Source: Mycobacterium asiaticum DSM 44297 (lineage in GTDB: Bacteria; Actinomycetota; Actinomycetes; Mycobacteriales; Mycobacteriaceae). From it: a stretch of DNA of 64,000 nucleotides. The notes under the pieces are model-generated. The model saw only the letters and a program-made list of their open reading frames with translations. It was not told where the DNA came from and searched no databases. The position numbers and the translations under genes are program-made. Of the stretch, positions 8,155 to 15,844 are shown one piece after another (position 1 is the first letter of the stretch; each line of letters begins with the position of its first letter). Location: positions 859,682 to 923,681 of the forward strand of contig NZ_HG964938.1 of assembly GCF_000613245.1 (NCBI RefSeq). Direction: 5' to 3'.

Positions 8155-8715
8155 TTACTCGCGCAGACCCAAGCGACTCGCCAGCACCAGAAACGCCGCA
8201 GCGAAGTCGTTGTCCGCGGTGTCTTCCTCGATCTGATCCCAGTCCAGCTGCTCCCGGATCGCCCGTGCGGCCGGAATCAGCTTGGTGAAGTCGCAGTAAT
8301 GCTCGGTTAGGGCACGCAGCTTCTGGATGAACACCGTCGTGGGGGGCAGCACCGGCATCGGCACGGCAAGCACCACGCGTTCTTCGGCGACGTCCAACAC
8401 CGCCGGCTCGACGACTTGACCATTGACCCGATGCAACACGTCAACCACGACTTCACCGAGGTGGGCCTTGAACAGCCAGTCTTCGGGAGGCCGCTCAATG
8501 GTGAAACCGGCCTTACCCAGCACGGTGGCGGCGGCCGATACATCGGACTCGGCGACAACGAAGTCGACGTCGTGGGTGGGCTCCGGCGCGCCATAGGCCC
8601 ACAGGGCGTAGCTGCCGGCAAGAGCGAACGGCGGCCCGTGCTCCTTGAGGGCCGACGCCGCCGAGCGCAGCGCCTCGCGCAGCTCGGTGCAGTGCGGATC
8701 CGTCGTTGAGGCCAT
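8155..8715 (-). CDS. Stand-alone nucleotidyltransferase-fold protein
   Basis: 186 residues from ATG at 8715; an upstream in-frame start exists but adds an unlikely Arg/Gln-rich leader. The segment LAGSYALWAYGAPEPTHDVD followed by FVV carries the GS...DxD pattern of polymerase-beta-type nucleotidyltransferases (MNT/AbiEii/aminoglycoside-type). A further conserved Asp occurs in VVVDVLHR. Such proteins often act as toxins or antitoxins, but no partner gene with an antitoxin-like product is adjacent: the flanking genes are a 54-residue acidic protein and a divergent acyl-CoA dehydrogenase-like gene. The substrate is unknown. Confidence 0.7.
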   Translation of the reverse strand: MASTTDPHCTELREALRSAASALKEHGPPFALAGSYALWAYGAPEPTHDVDFVVAESDVSAAATVLGKAGFTIERPPEDWLFKAHLGEVVVDVLHRVNGQVVEPAVLDVAEERVVLAVPMPVLPPTTVFIQKLRALTEHYCDFTKLIPAARAIREQLDWDQIEEDTADNDFAAAFLVLASRLGLRE

Positions 8716-8850
8716 CGTTGCTAGGGCATACCCCCGCTGATCCTGGGTGCAACCTGTCGGCCGCTGTGTCCTCCACAACCGTTTAATCGGAGGTTGAACG
8801 GGAAAGTTTTCTTATATGTCAACCGCAACGTCGCGTGAGGCGAGGCCGCG

Positions 8851-9798
8851 ATGACTGCTGGACTGGTGCAGCACTGGCTGGAGTCTGGGCGGCTGGAGTT
8901 GCCGTTGCCAGCGTCCGGCTACACCGCCGAACGGTGGCAACGCCTCGCGCGCCTGGCCGAGGACGACATCGCGGCCGCTCGTATCGCCGAAGCCCACGTC
9001 GATGCGGTCGCGATCCTGCACGAGCTGGGTGGCAAGCCACCGGAAGCCAATCAGTTGTGGAGTGTCTGGGCGGCCGAGGCTCCGGACGCGGTGCTTAATG
9101 CAGTGAACATCGCAGGCGACGAATTCGTTCTCAACGGCGTCAAGGTGTGGTGCTCGGGGGCCGGGTTCTGCTCGAACGCCCTGGTGACAGCCGTCATCGA
9201 AGACGGCGAACTCGGACTGTTCGCGGTCACCCTGACCGATCCCGGCGTCAAACCGCTGCCCAGCACCTGGTGGAACCCCGGCATGGCCGGCAGTGACACC
9301 CGCTCGGTGCAGTTCAACAATGTGCACGCCATCCTGGTCGGCGAGCCGGGCGACTACCTGACCCGCGCCGGTTTCTGGCACGGTGCGATCGGCGTGGCCG
9401 CCTGTTGGTTGGGCGGCGCCCGCAGGGTCGCCGACCCGCTGTATCGCTGCGCGAGTAGCGAATCGGCCGACGCGTACGCGCTGGCGCACCTGGGTGCGGT
9501 GGATGCCGCGCTGGCCGCGGGCGAGGCGATGCTGGCCGTAGCGGCGGCACAAGTCGACGCGGACCCGTTCGACCGGGCGGGTAGCGCCCAACTGTTGGCC
9601 CGGCGGGTGCGAGCGGTGGTGGAACACGCCGTCGACGAGGCGATCACTCGCACCGGCCGCGCGCTGGGACCGGGACCCCTTTGTGAGGACGGGCGGCACG
9701 CCCAGCGGGTCGCCGATCTGACCATCTACATACGCCAAAGTCACGCCGAGCGTGACCTGGCCGAACTCGGACGGCTGGCCGGGCGGCGCAGCAGTTGA
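8851..9798 (+). CDS. Acyl-CoA dehydrogenase-like protein
   Basis: 315 residues, shorter than the usual 380-400 of acyl-CoA dehydrogenases. A middle-domain pattern is visible: FVLNGVKVWCSGAGFCSNAL (beta-domain FAD/substrate segment), then a C-terminal all-alpha region with long Ala-rich helices. The N-terminal helical domain is short and the catalytic Glu region is not obvious, so activity is uncertain. The start ATG at 8851 follows GAGGCGAGGCCGCG. Its stop overlaps the TTG start of the next gene by 4 bases, so the two are co-translated. Substrate is unknown. Confidence 0.7.
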   Translation: MTAGLVQHWLESGRLELPLPASGYTAERWQRLARLAEDDIAAARIAEAHVDAVAILHELGGKPPEANQLWSVWAAEAPDAVLNAVNIAGDEFVLNGVKVWCSGAGFCSNALVTAVIEDGELGLFAVTLTDPGVKPLPSTWWNPGMAGSDTRSVQFNNVHAILVGEPGDYLTRAGFWHGAIGVAACWLGGARRVADPLYRCASSESADAYALAHLGAVDAALAAGEAMLAVAAAQVDADPFDRAGSAQLLARRVRAVVEHAVDEAITRTGRALGPGPLCEDGRHAQRVADLTIYIRQSHAERDLAELGRLAGRRSS

Positions 9799-10556
9799 GG
9801 GTCGCTACCTTCAACATCCTGCACGGCCGCACGGTCGGCGACGGGGTGGACCTGGAGCTCCTGCGGGAGTGCGTGCATCGCCTCGACCCCGACGTGCTCG
9901 CCCTCCAAGAGGTGGACTTCGACCAGCCCCGATCCGGAAGGGCGGATCTGACCGCCGCGGCCGCCGAGGCGATGAACGCCGTTGAGCACCGCTTCGTGGC
10001 GGCCATCGCCGGCACCCCCGGCGCGACGTGGATGGCCGCCACCGGCCGCGAACAACCCGGCACCGCCGCGTACGGAATCGCGCTGCTGTCGCGGTATCCG
10101 GCAACCAGCTGGCAGGTAGTACGGTTCCCGCGCATTCCAATCCGCTTCCCGATGTACCTGCCGGGACCCAACAAAGTGATGATGGTCAACGAGGAACCGC
10201 GCGCGGCGGTCATAGCTCGGTTGCAGACCCCGCTGGGGGTAATGACCGTGGCCAACACCCACCTGTCATTCGTGCCGGGGTGGAACCGTCGACAACTGCG
10301 GCGGCTCGTCCGAGACCTGCGCGGCCTCCCCGGCCCGCGGCTGTTGATGGGAGATCTCAACCTCCCGCCGTCAGTCGTGCACCGTTGGTCGGGCATGCGA
10401 CCACTGGCGTCGGCGACAACGTTTCCCGCGCCCGCACCCGATCGTCAACTCGACCACATTCTCACCGACGACCGCGAACTCCGCTCGGGTGCCGCGACGG
10501 CGGAGTTAATGCCCATTTCCGACCACCGACCGCTCGTGGTCGATCTACACCGGTGA
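9795..10556 (+). CDS. Endonuclease/exonuclease/phosphatase (EEP) family protein
   Basis: 253-residue EEP-fold hydrolase. Family metal and catalytic motifs appear in order: ATFNILHG at the N-terminus, LQEVDF (metal-binding Glu), NTHLSF, LMGDLNLPP (Asp/Asn pair) and SDHRPLVVD (catalytic Asp-His) at the end. Such enzymes cleave phosphodiesters of nucleic acids, phospholipids or inositol phosphates; which one cannot be told here. No signal peptide, so cytoplasmic. TTG start overlaps the stop of the acyl-CoA dehydrogenase-like gene. Length is normal for small bacterial members. Confidence 0.82.
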   Translation: MRVATFNILHGRTVGDGVDLELLRECVHRLDPDVLALQEVDFDQPRSGRADLTAAAAEAMNAVEHRFVAAIAGTPGATWMAATGREQPGTAAYGIALLSRYPATSWQVVRFPRIPIRFPMYLPGPNKVMMVNEEPRAAVIARLQTPLGVMTVANTHLSFVPGWNRRQLRRLVRDLRGLPGPRLLMGDLNLPPSVVHRWSGMRPLASATTFPAPAPDRQLDHILTDDRELRSGAATAELMPISDHRPLVVDLHR

Positions 10557-10557
10557 C

Positions 10558-10728
10558 TCAGCCGTCCTGGCTGCGGGCTTCCGCGCCGGTCTCCCCGGCA
10601 TCGAAGTCGTCATCTGAGGCGGTGCGCCCCACGTAGTTGCCGTCAGACTCGCGACCGGCGCGTGATTTGGACTCGTGGTCCTCGGATTCGACGTCGGACT
10701 CGGCCTTTTCGGCATCAGGGCCAAACAT
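10558..10728 (-). CDS. Small acidic hydrophilic protein, 56 residues
   Basis: Open frame MFGPDAEKAESDVESEDHES followed by a Ser/Arg/Gly/Asp-rich stretch to TGA at 10558. GAAAGG lies 6-7 bases before the ATG, a fair ribosome binding site. Strong acidic composition and no hydrophobic segment suggest a disordered protein. Probably conserved in mycobacteria (inference). Its stop is 1 base past the convergent EEP gene stop. Function unknown. Confidence 0.55.
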   Translation of the reverse strand: MFGPDAEKAESDVESEDHESKSRAGRESDGNYVGRTASDDDFDAGETGAEARSQDG

Positions 10729-10767
10729 TGGATACCTTTCCTGGATCAGGTCGTTGTGCTGCGTGGG

Positions 10768-11307
10768 TTATGGCAGGCAGCGGTCGGCGGGCAGTAATTC
10801 GGCGCTCATGTTGCTTTCCATCATCTTCAGCGCCGCAGCACCCAACTCGCTGTCGATATGGGCGACCGCATCGCGTGGAACCACGACGTCGTAGTGGCGG
10901 AGGTAACCGTCGAGGGCGCTGTAGAGGATGCACTGCTCGGTGACCTGCCCGGCCAGCACGATCCGCTCGGTCTCGAGCCGATGCAGCAGATAGTCCAAAG
11001 CGGTCGAATAGAACACGCTATGACGCACCTTGGTGACGATCCTGGCGCCGGGTTCAGGAATCAACGGTTTGACCAACTCGGGCCGCTTGCCCTCCAGCGC
11101 GCTGTTGATGATCGCGCGGTGGTCGGCGGTGAAGTCACCGTGGTTGTCGTTGACATAGATGAGATCGACACCGTCGTGGGACTTCGCCTTGTCGATCAGC
11201 CCGACCAGGGGGTCGATGATATCTGCGACGTTGTCTGCCAACGGTTCTGCGTCGGGATGGTCGTAGTCGTTGAACATGTCGATGACAAGGACGGCCGTTT
11301 TACTCAC
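10768..11307 (-). CDS. Isochorismatase-like cysteine hydrolase
   Basis: 179-residue member of the isochorismatase/nicotinamidase superfamily. The catalytic triad is complete: D10 (VIDMFNDYD), K93 (VTKVRHSVFY) and C126 (GQVTEQCILYSA), with the usual cis-peptide before Cys (Val-Thr-Glu-Gln). Members hydrolyse amides or vinyl ethers; nicotinamidase-type zinc ligands are only partly evident, so the substrate is left open. Cytoplasmic. It is divergent from a small membrane protein gene with a palindromic operator-like site in between. Downstream lies a short acidic protein gene on the same strand. Confidence 0.82.
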   Translation of the reverse strand: MSKTAVLVIDMFNDYDHPDAEPLADNVADIIDPLVGLIDKAKSHDGVDLIYVNDNHGDFTADHRAIINSALEGKRPELVKPLIPEPGARIVTKVRHSVFYSTALDYLLHRLETERIVLAGQVTEQCILYSALDGYLRHYDVVVPRDAVAHIDSELGAAALKMMESNMSAELLPADRCLP

Positions 11308-11378
11308 AGACGACTAGTACCCGCTCTGCGGCAACTCAATAGGCATCGGTCAAACCGGCCAAAAGTGATGCCGCAGCA

Positions 11379-11399
11379 ACTATATCTATAGGATATAGT
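11379..11399. promoter_or_regulatory. AT-rich palindromic operator-like site
   Basis: ACTATATC-n5-GATATAGT: perfect 8-bp inverted arms in very AT-rich sequence that stands out in this GC-rich DNA. It sits in the 128-bp divergent gap between the isochorismatase-like gene and the small membrane protein gene, 37 bases before the latter's ATG. This is the arrangement of a dimeric repressor site; the regulator is not in the window as far as can be seen. Confidence 0.5.
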
Positions 11400-11435
11400 A
11401 ACCATAATTTGTTATCGCGATCACCAGGAGCGGGC

Positions 11436-11747
11436 ATGGTTTACATCGGAACGGACACCGTGGCTGCTGGCCGCGCGGTGGCAGGCGAGCAGGACGAGCG
11501 GACGGTCAGCATTCCCGGCGTGCTGTCCGCCGGCGTCTGGACGGTTGGATTGGCCATCGGGCTGATGGCGATGGCCACCGGGCACGACCTGTTGGCCGGA
11601 GTAGCTCTGGTGCTTGCCATCGCGTCGCCCTGGTTCGGCTTGGCCTGGGTTTCGCACAATCAGCGGAACGCCTTTCGCCGGCAACGCAGTGCCGCGCGGA
11701 CCACGCCGGTAGCCCCCTACGCCGGCGGCTGGCCGGGCCGCTATTAG
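11436..11747 (+). CDS. Small two-helix membrane protein
   Basis: 103 residues from ATG at 11436, which has AGGAG 5 bases upstream. Two hydrophobic segments are visible, about 33-50 (GVWTVGLAIGLMAMATG) and 53-72 (LLAGVALVLAIASPWFGLAW), with a basic cytoplasmic C-terminal tail (NAFRRQRSAARTT). Probably an inner-membrane protein. The family is not recognised. The palindrome at 11379-11399 lies in its promoter region and may control it. Confidence 0.65.
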   Translation: MVYIGTDTVAAGRAVAGEQDERTVSIPGVLSAGVWTVGLAIGLMAMATGHDLLAGVALVLAIASPWFGLAWVSHNQRNAFRRQRSAARTTPVAPYAGGWPGRY

Positions 11748-11863
11748 CAGATGCGTAGATTTTCCCGCGCGCGGGTGTGAGCTGGTTTCGAACGGGGTAC
11801 TGCCTGTGCCAACGGGCGACCGCCAAGGGGTCGCGAAGCCCGGTCACAGCAGGAGGGAATGCC

Positions 11864-12163
11864 ATGCCTACCATCAGCGATTACGACGCACGCCGAGTGA
11901 CCGAGGCTGACGCAGCCGACGGATCCCCGTTGAGCGAGCTGGGCCCGATGCCGAAGCTCGCCACTGCCGTCGTCGACGATGACCTCAATGACGCTCCCTT
12001 CTTTGAACTTCCGGGTGCGGACCTGTCGGGTGAAGAACTGTCGGTGGTGGTCATCCCGCAGCGCTCCGACGAGTTCACTTGCTCGAGCTGTTTCCTGGTT
12101 CAGCACCGCAACAGGCTGCGGATGTCCAGCGGCGGGCGGCAGATCTGCGCCGATTGCATCTGA
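11864..12163 (+). CDS. DUF4193 zinc-ribbon protein
   Basis: 99-residue small acidic protein of the DUF4193 family (Mtb Rv2699c is a member). The ATG at 11864 follows a strong AGGAGG site. Signature FELPGADLSGEEL is followed by DEFTCSSCFLVQHRNRL and ICADC: two CxxC pairs that should bind zinc. The N-terminal half (DYDARRVTEADAADG) is polar and likely disordered. These proteins are abundant in actinobacteria but have no assigned role. This copy is a paralogue candidate, as its locus does not match Rv2699c. Confidence 0.88.
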   Translation: MPTISDYDARRVTEADAADGSPLSELGPMPKLATAVVDDDLNDAPFFELPGADLSGEELSVVVIPQRSDEFTCSSCFLVQHRNRLRMSSGGRQICADCI

Positions 12164-12196
12164 GGTCGTCATTGACCCAGGCGCTGGCGCCGTGTT

Positions 12197-13537
12197 GTGT
12201 CGACAATCGTGGCAGCGCCCCTGAGCCCACCGCCGGGCCTACCCGCCCCACGCGGGTTCCGAAGCGCCGCAGCGGCGGCGTACGCAGTGGCATATCTCGC
12301 CGGCGGCGAGCGTCGGATGCTGCGGTTGATCCGCCGATACGGGCCCATCATGACGATGCCCATTCTCAGCCTGGGCGACGTCGCGATCGTGTCCGATCCA
12401 GCGCTCGCCAAGGAAGTCTTCACGGCGCCGGCCGACGTGTTGCTGGGAGGCGAAGGAGTCGGTCCCGCCGCGGCCATCTACGGTGCCGGATCGATGTTCG
12501 TGCAAGAGGAGCCGGAACATCAACGCCGCCGCCGGCTGCTGGCCCCGCCTTTGCACGGTGCGGCGCTCAGCAGCTACGTGCCGATCATCGAGGCATCCAC
12601 CCGAGCGGCGATGCGCAACTGGCCGGTGGACCGGCCCTTCGAGATGCTGCACGCGGCGCGCGCCCTGATGCTCGACGTGATCGTCAAGGTGATCTTCGGC
12701 GTCGCCGATCCCGACGAAGTGCGCCGGCTGGGGCAACCGTTCGAGCGGTTGCTGAACCTCGGTGTCTCCGAACAATTGACCGTCCGCTACGCCTTACGTC
12801 GGTTGGGCACCCTGCGGGTCTGGCCCGGCCGGGCCCGGGCTAACCGCGAGATCGACGACGTCGTCATGCCGTTGATCGCTGCGCGCCGCAGCGATCCGCT
12901 GCTGGCCGAGCAGCGCGACATCCTGGCGCTGCTCATCTGCGCGCGGGGTGAGGACGCAGAGTTGCTGTCCGACAGCGAGATTCGTGACGACCTGATCACC
13001 TTGATGCTGGCCGGACATGAAACCACCGCGACCACGCTGGCATGGGTGTTCGACCTGTTGCTGCACCATCCCGACGCGATGCGAAGGGTGCAGGAAGAAG
13101 CCCGCGAGGGCGGGGAGGCGTTCACAACGGCGGTGATCGACGAGACGCTGCGGGTCCGGCCGCCGGCCCCGTTTACGGCGAGAGTCGCCGCGCAGCCGTT
13201 CCCCATCGGAGGTTATCTGGTCGACGCCGGAACCCGGATCGTTGTCCATATCATCGCCATCAACCGCAATCCCGCCGTCTACGACCATCCGAACCAGTTC
13301 CGCCCGGAGAGGTTTTTGGGTGTTCGTCCCCAGACGTACGCGTGGGTCCCGTTCGGAGGCGGCGTCAAACGGTGTCTGGGCGCGGCGTTTTCGATGCGCG
13401 AATTGATCACCGTGCTGCACGTGCTGCTGCGCGAAGGAGAGTTCACCGCCGCCGACGCCGTGCCCGAGACGATCGTGCGACGATCCATCATGCTCGCGCC
13501 GCGGCACGGCACCAGGGTGCGGTATAGCCCCCGCTAG
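12197..13537 (+). CDS. Cytochrome P450
   Basis: 446-residue P450. I-helix oxygen-activation motif is LMLAGHETTATT (about 270-280), the K-helix ExxR is in DETLRVRPP, and the heme-binding loop is FGGGVKRCLGAAF with the thiolate ligand Cys393. The sequence resembles the mycobacterial CYP137/CYP138 group, which carry the same FxxGxxxC spacing; the exact CYP family cannot be assigned by eye. GTG start at 12197. No ferredoxin gene is adjacent, so electrons must come from elsewhere. Substrate unknown. Mtb has cyp137 (Rv3685c) just past tRNA-Pro, which may be the displaced counterpart. Confidence 0.92.
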   Translation: MSTIVAAPLSPPPGLPAPRGFRSAAAAAYAVAYLAGGERRMLRLIRRYGPIMTMPILSLGDVAIVSDPALAKEVFTAPADVLLGGEGVGPAAAIYGAGSMFVQEEPEHQRRRRLLAPPLHGAALSSYVPIIEASTRAAMRNWPVDRPFEMLHAARALMLDVIVKVIFGVADPDEVRRLGQPFERLLNLGVSEQLTVRYALRRLGTLRVWPGRARANREIDDVVMPLIAARRSDPLLAEQRDILALLICARGEDAELLSDSEIRDDLITLMLAGHETTATTLAWVFDLLLHHPDAMRRVQEEAREGGEAFTTAVIDETLRVRPPAPFTARVAAQPFPIGGYLVDAGTRIVVHIIAINRNPAVYDHPNQFRPERFLGVRPQTYAWVPFGGGVKRCLGAAFSMRELITVLHVLLREGEFTAADAVPETIVRRSIMLAPRHGTRVRYSPR

Positions 13538-13639
13538 GTTTACAGAACTGTTGTCATGTATTGCGATTGGACCCGCGCACAGCTGGGTAATCCGCAGGTG
13601 GGTCGGCTATTGCACAGCGTTCAACAGAAGGGGCGCGAC

Positions 13640-13795
13640 ATGATTATTCTGGGGATCATCCTATTGTTGGTCGGGTATTTCACCGGCATTAGCATCCTTT
13701 ACACGATTGGCGGCATTCTCGTGCTCGTCGGCGTCGTGTTGTGGATCCTGGGGGCCGTCGGGCGCCCGGTGGGTGGCCGAAGGGTCTGGTTCTAG
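13640..13795 (+). CDS. Small hydrophobic membrane protein (DUF6131-like)
   Basis: 51 residues, almost entirely hydrophobic with two segments, IILGIILLLVGYF and LYTIGGILVLVGVVLWILG, and a short Arg-rich tail (GRPVGGRRVWF). The ATG at 13640 has GAAGGGG 6 bases before it. Composition and length match the DUF6131 hydrophobic proteins common in mycobacteria, probably inner-membrane and of unknown function. It is followed by a long perfect inverted repeat. Confidence 0.7.
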   Translation: MIILGIILLLVGYFTGISILYTIGGILVLVGVVLWILGAVGRPVGGRRVWF

Positions 13796-13809
13796 CTGCT
13801 TTTAGGCGT

Positions 13810-13860
13810 CCAGTATCCAGTTGCCGTGACAACGGGGTCGATGCGGCAACTGGATACTGG
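13810..13860. repeat. 17-bp perfect inverted repeat
   Basis: Arms at 13810-13826 and 13844-13860 are perfect reverse complements over 17 bases (CCAGTATCCAGTTGCCG), with a 17-base spacer. No T-tract follows. It may terminate the upstream small membrane gene, or be a transposon-derived or protein-binding element. Confidence 0.75.
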
Positions 13861-13936
13861 CATGTTGGTTAATCGCTAGGTAATGCGCAGTCCCCGTGTT
13901 ATTTTGGCGCGTATCGGTACTACGGAAGAGGCCGAC

Positions 13937-14491
13937 ATGGCGAATGCCCGTTGGGACCAACCTGCCGCACTCGCCATCCCGAAGGGTGGCTATTTTGTTG
14001 CCGAGCGGGGCCGGTATGGGCCGGCGTTTCCCCGGACGCCCGCGTGCTACGGGTTCTCCATCATCGCGAAGGTGAAGGAAGGCCGTGAGGACGTCATCCG
14101 GGAGCACGGCAAGACCATCGAAGAAGCCATCACCGCCGACCCCGAATTCCTCGCGCCGTTGCGACTCCACTACCTGCGGTGGCTGCTTTTCGATGTCGGC
14201 GGTGGTTTGCATTTCCAGTACCAAGGAATCTTCGACACCGATTTCGACAAATACACCGAAGACGCCGTCATGCTTTTTGGCAAGTCGGGAATCAACACCG
14301 TCTTCACTAACCTCGAGGGATTTCCGGAGGACTGGAAGGAAAATCCGGAATCGTTCGTGAAATTCGTGCGGGAGCACCACTTTCCCAGCTTCTTGGAGTA
14401 CGGCGAGTATCCGTACGTCACCGCCGACGAGATCAAGAAGGCGCTACGTCTCAAGGACGCATTCTCGACAATGCTCGATCAGATGCAGTGA
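13937..14491 (+). CDS. DyP-operon protein, possible ferredoxin-fold partner
   Basis: 184 residues from ATG at 13937, with GGAAGAGG upstream. It begins MANARWDQPAALAIPKGGYF. The middle, LRLHYLRWLLFDVGGGLHFQ then YQGIFDTDFDKY, looks like a dimeric alpha/beta-barrel (ferredoxin-like) strand pattern of the kind that makes up one half of a DyP peroxidase. It lies 19 bases before the DyP gene, so they are likely co-transcribed. I infer an accessory or detached domain, but no family is firmly recognised. It has no Cys motif or signal peptide. Confidence 0.6.
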   Translation: MANARWDQPAALAIPKGGYFVAERGRYGPAFPRTPACYGFSIIAKVKEGREDVIREHGKTIEEAITADPEFLAPLRLHYLRWLLFDVGGGLHFQYQGIFDTDFDKYTEDAVMLFGKSGINTVFTNLEGFPEDWKENPESFVKFVREHHFPSFLEYGEYPYVTADEIKKALRLKDAFSTMLDQMQ

Positions 14492-14510
14492 GGTCGCCGG
14501 ATAAGCGGAC

Positions 14511-15833
14511 ATGTTGGAACTGGACGACATTCAGCACATACTGCTGACACGCACGCCGGCGCTCACCGGGCGTTACGAGTTCCTCACTTTCGACGACCCT
14601 CGCGCCGGACGGGCGTGGCTGACCGAACTGCTCGACGTCGTTCAATCAGCGGCTGATGTCCGAGCCACGGTAGACAACTCGCGCCGATGGGTGACCCTGG
14701 CGTTCACCTGGACCGGGTTGCGGGCGCTTGGGATTGCGCACGACGCACTCGACACCTTCCCTGATGCGTTCCGCGAGGGCATGGCAGCGCGAGCCGACAT
14801 TCTTGGCGACACCGGCGCCAACCATCCGCGCCACTGGCTCGGCGGATTGGCCAGTGCGGATCTGCACGCCATCGCCATCCTGTTCGCCCGTGACGACACC
14901 GAGTCGCGACGCTGCATCGACGAACACGACGCCCTGCTTGCCCGGTGTCCTGGGGTGCGTTCGCTGTCCCATCTCGAACTCAACGCCACGCCGCCGTTCG
15001 ACTACGCTCATGACCACTTCGGCTTCCGCGACCGGCTTTCCCAGCCGGTGATCAAGGGCTCAGGTGAGGAGCCGACTCCCGGATCGGGCGACCCTCTGGA
15101 ACCCGGCGAGTTCATCTTGGGCTATCCAGACGAAGAGGGGGTATGCCTCGCGAATCTTCCTGAGCCGCATGTGTTGTCACGCAACGGCAGCTTCATGGCC
15201 TACCGCAGATTGCAGGAACATGTCGGACTTTTCCGGGAATACCTCGGTGCCAATGCCGCAACACCCGAGGAACAGGAACTCCTGGCGGCGAAGTTCATGG
15301 GCCGGTGGCGCAGCGGTGCGCCACTGGTGCTCGCTCCGACCCACGACGATCCCACGCTCGGCGCCGACCCGATGCGCAACAACGACTTCGACTACGGTCA
15401 GATGGACCCATTCGGCTACGCCTGTCCGCTGGGTGCGCACGCTCGCCGACTCAATCCCCGCGACACAGCGCACAATATGAACCGTCGCCGGATGATTCGC
15501 CGCGGCGCCACCTACGGGCCAGCACTCCCCGACGGCGCGCCCGACGACGGAGTCGACCGGGGGATCGCGGCCTTCATCATCTGCGCAAACCTGGTGCGCC
15601 AGTTCGAATTCGCGCAGAACGTCTGGATCAACGACAAGACTTTCCACGAGCTCGGCAACGAACACGATCCGATCTGTGGAACACAGGACGGCACCCTGGA
15701 TTTCACCGTGCCCAAACGTCCAATTCGCAAGGTGCACAAAGGACTACCGGCATTCACCACTCTGCGCGGCGGGGCCTATGTCTTCTTGCCGGGGCTCAAT
15801 GCCCTGCGCTATATTGCCGGCCTCACCAACTAA
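14511..15833 (+). CDS. DyP-type peroxidase-like protein
   Basis: 440-residue protein with DyP layout: the distal motif is GFRDRLSQPVIKG (171-183), where the family GxxDG has Asp174 but Arg175 in place of Gly. The proximal heme motif is CPLGAHARRLNPRD with His310 as the iron ligand. The C-terminal region GGAYVFLPGLNALRYI is also family-typical. No Tat or Sec signal, so cytoplasmic or encapsulated; no encapsulin gene is nearby. The Gly-to-Arg change at the distal site may alter substrate access or activity. Flanked by two genes of unknown function in the same unit. Confidence 0.8.
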   Translation: MLELDDIQHILLTRTPALTGRYEFLTFDDPRAGRAWLTELLDVVQSAADVRATVDNSRRWVTLAFTWTGLRALGIAHDALDTFPDAFREGMAARADILGDTGANHPRHWLGGLASADLHAIAILFARDDTESRRCIDEHDALLARCPGVRSLSHLELNATPPFDYAHDHFGFRDRLSQPVIKGSGEEPTPGSGDPLEPGEFILGYPDEEGVCLANLPEPHVLSRNGSFMAYRRLQEHVGLFREYLGANAATPEEQELLAAKFMGRWRSGAPLVLAPTHDDPTLGADPMRNNDFDYGQMDPFGYACPLGAHARRLNPRDTAHNMNRRRMIRRGATYGPALPDGAPDDGVDRGIAAFIICANLVRQFEFAQNVWINDKTFHELGNEHDPICGTQDGTLDFTVPKRPIRKVHKGLPAFTTLRGGAYVFLPGLNALRYIAGLTN

Positions 15834-15844
15834 AGGGGCGTAGC

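Noticed and set aside
8155..8715. Type IV toxin-antitoxin pair (AbiEi/AbiEii)
   Set aside because: Only the nucleotidyltransferase is present; neither neighbour encodes a winged-helix antitoxin.
11748..11863. SigF promoter before the DUF4193 gene
   Set aside because: GGTTT and GGGTA are present, but only about 6 bases apart rather than about 16.
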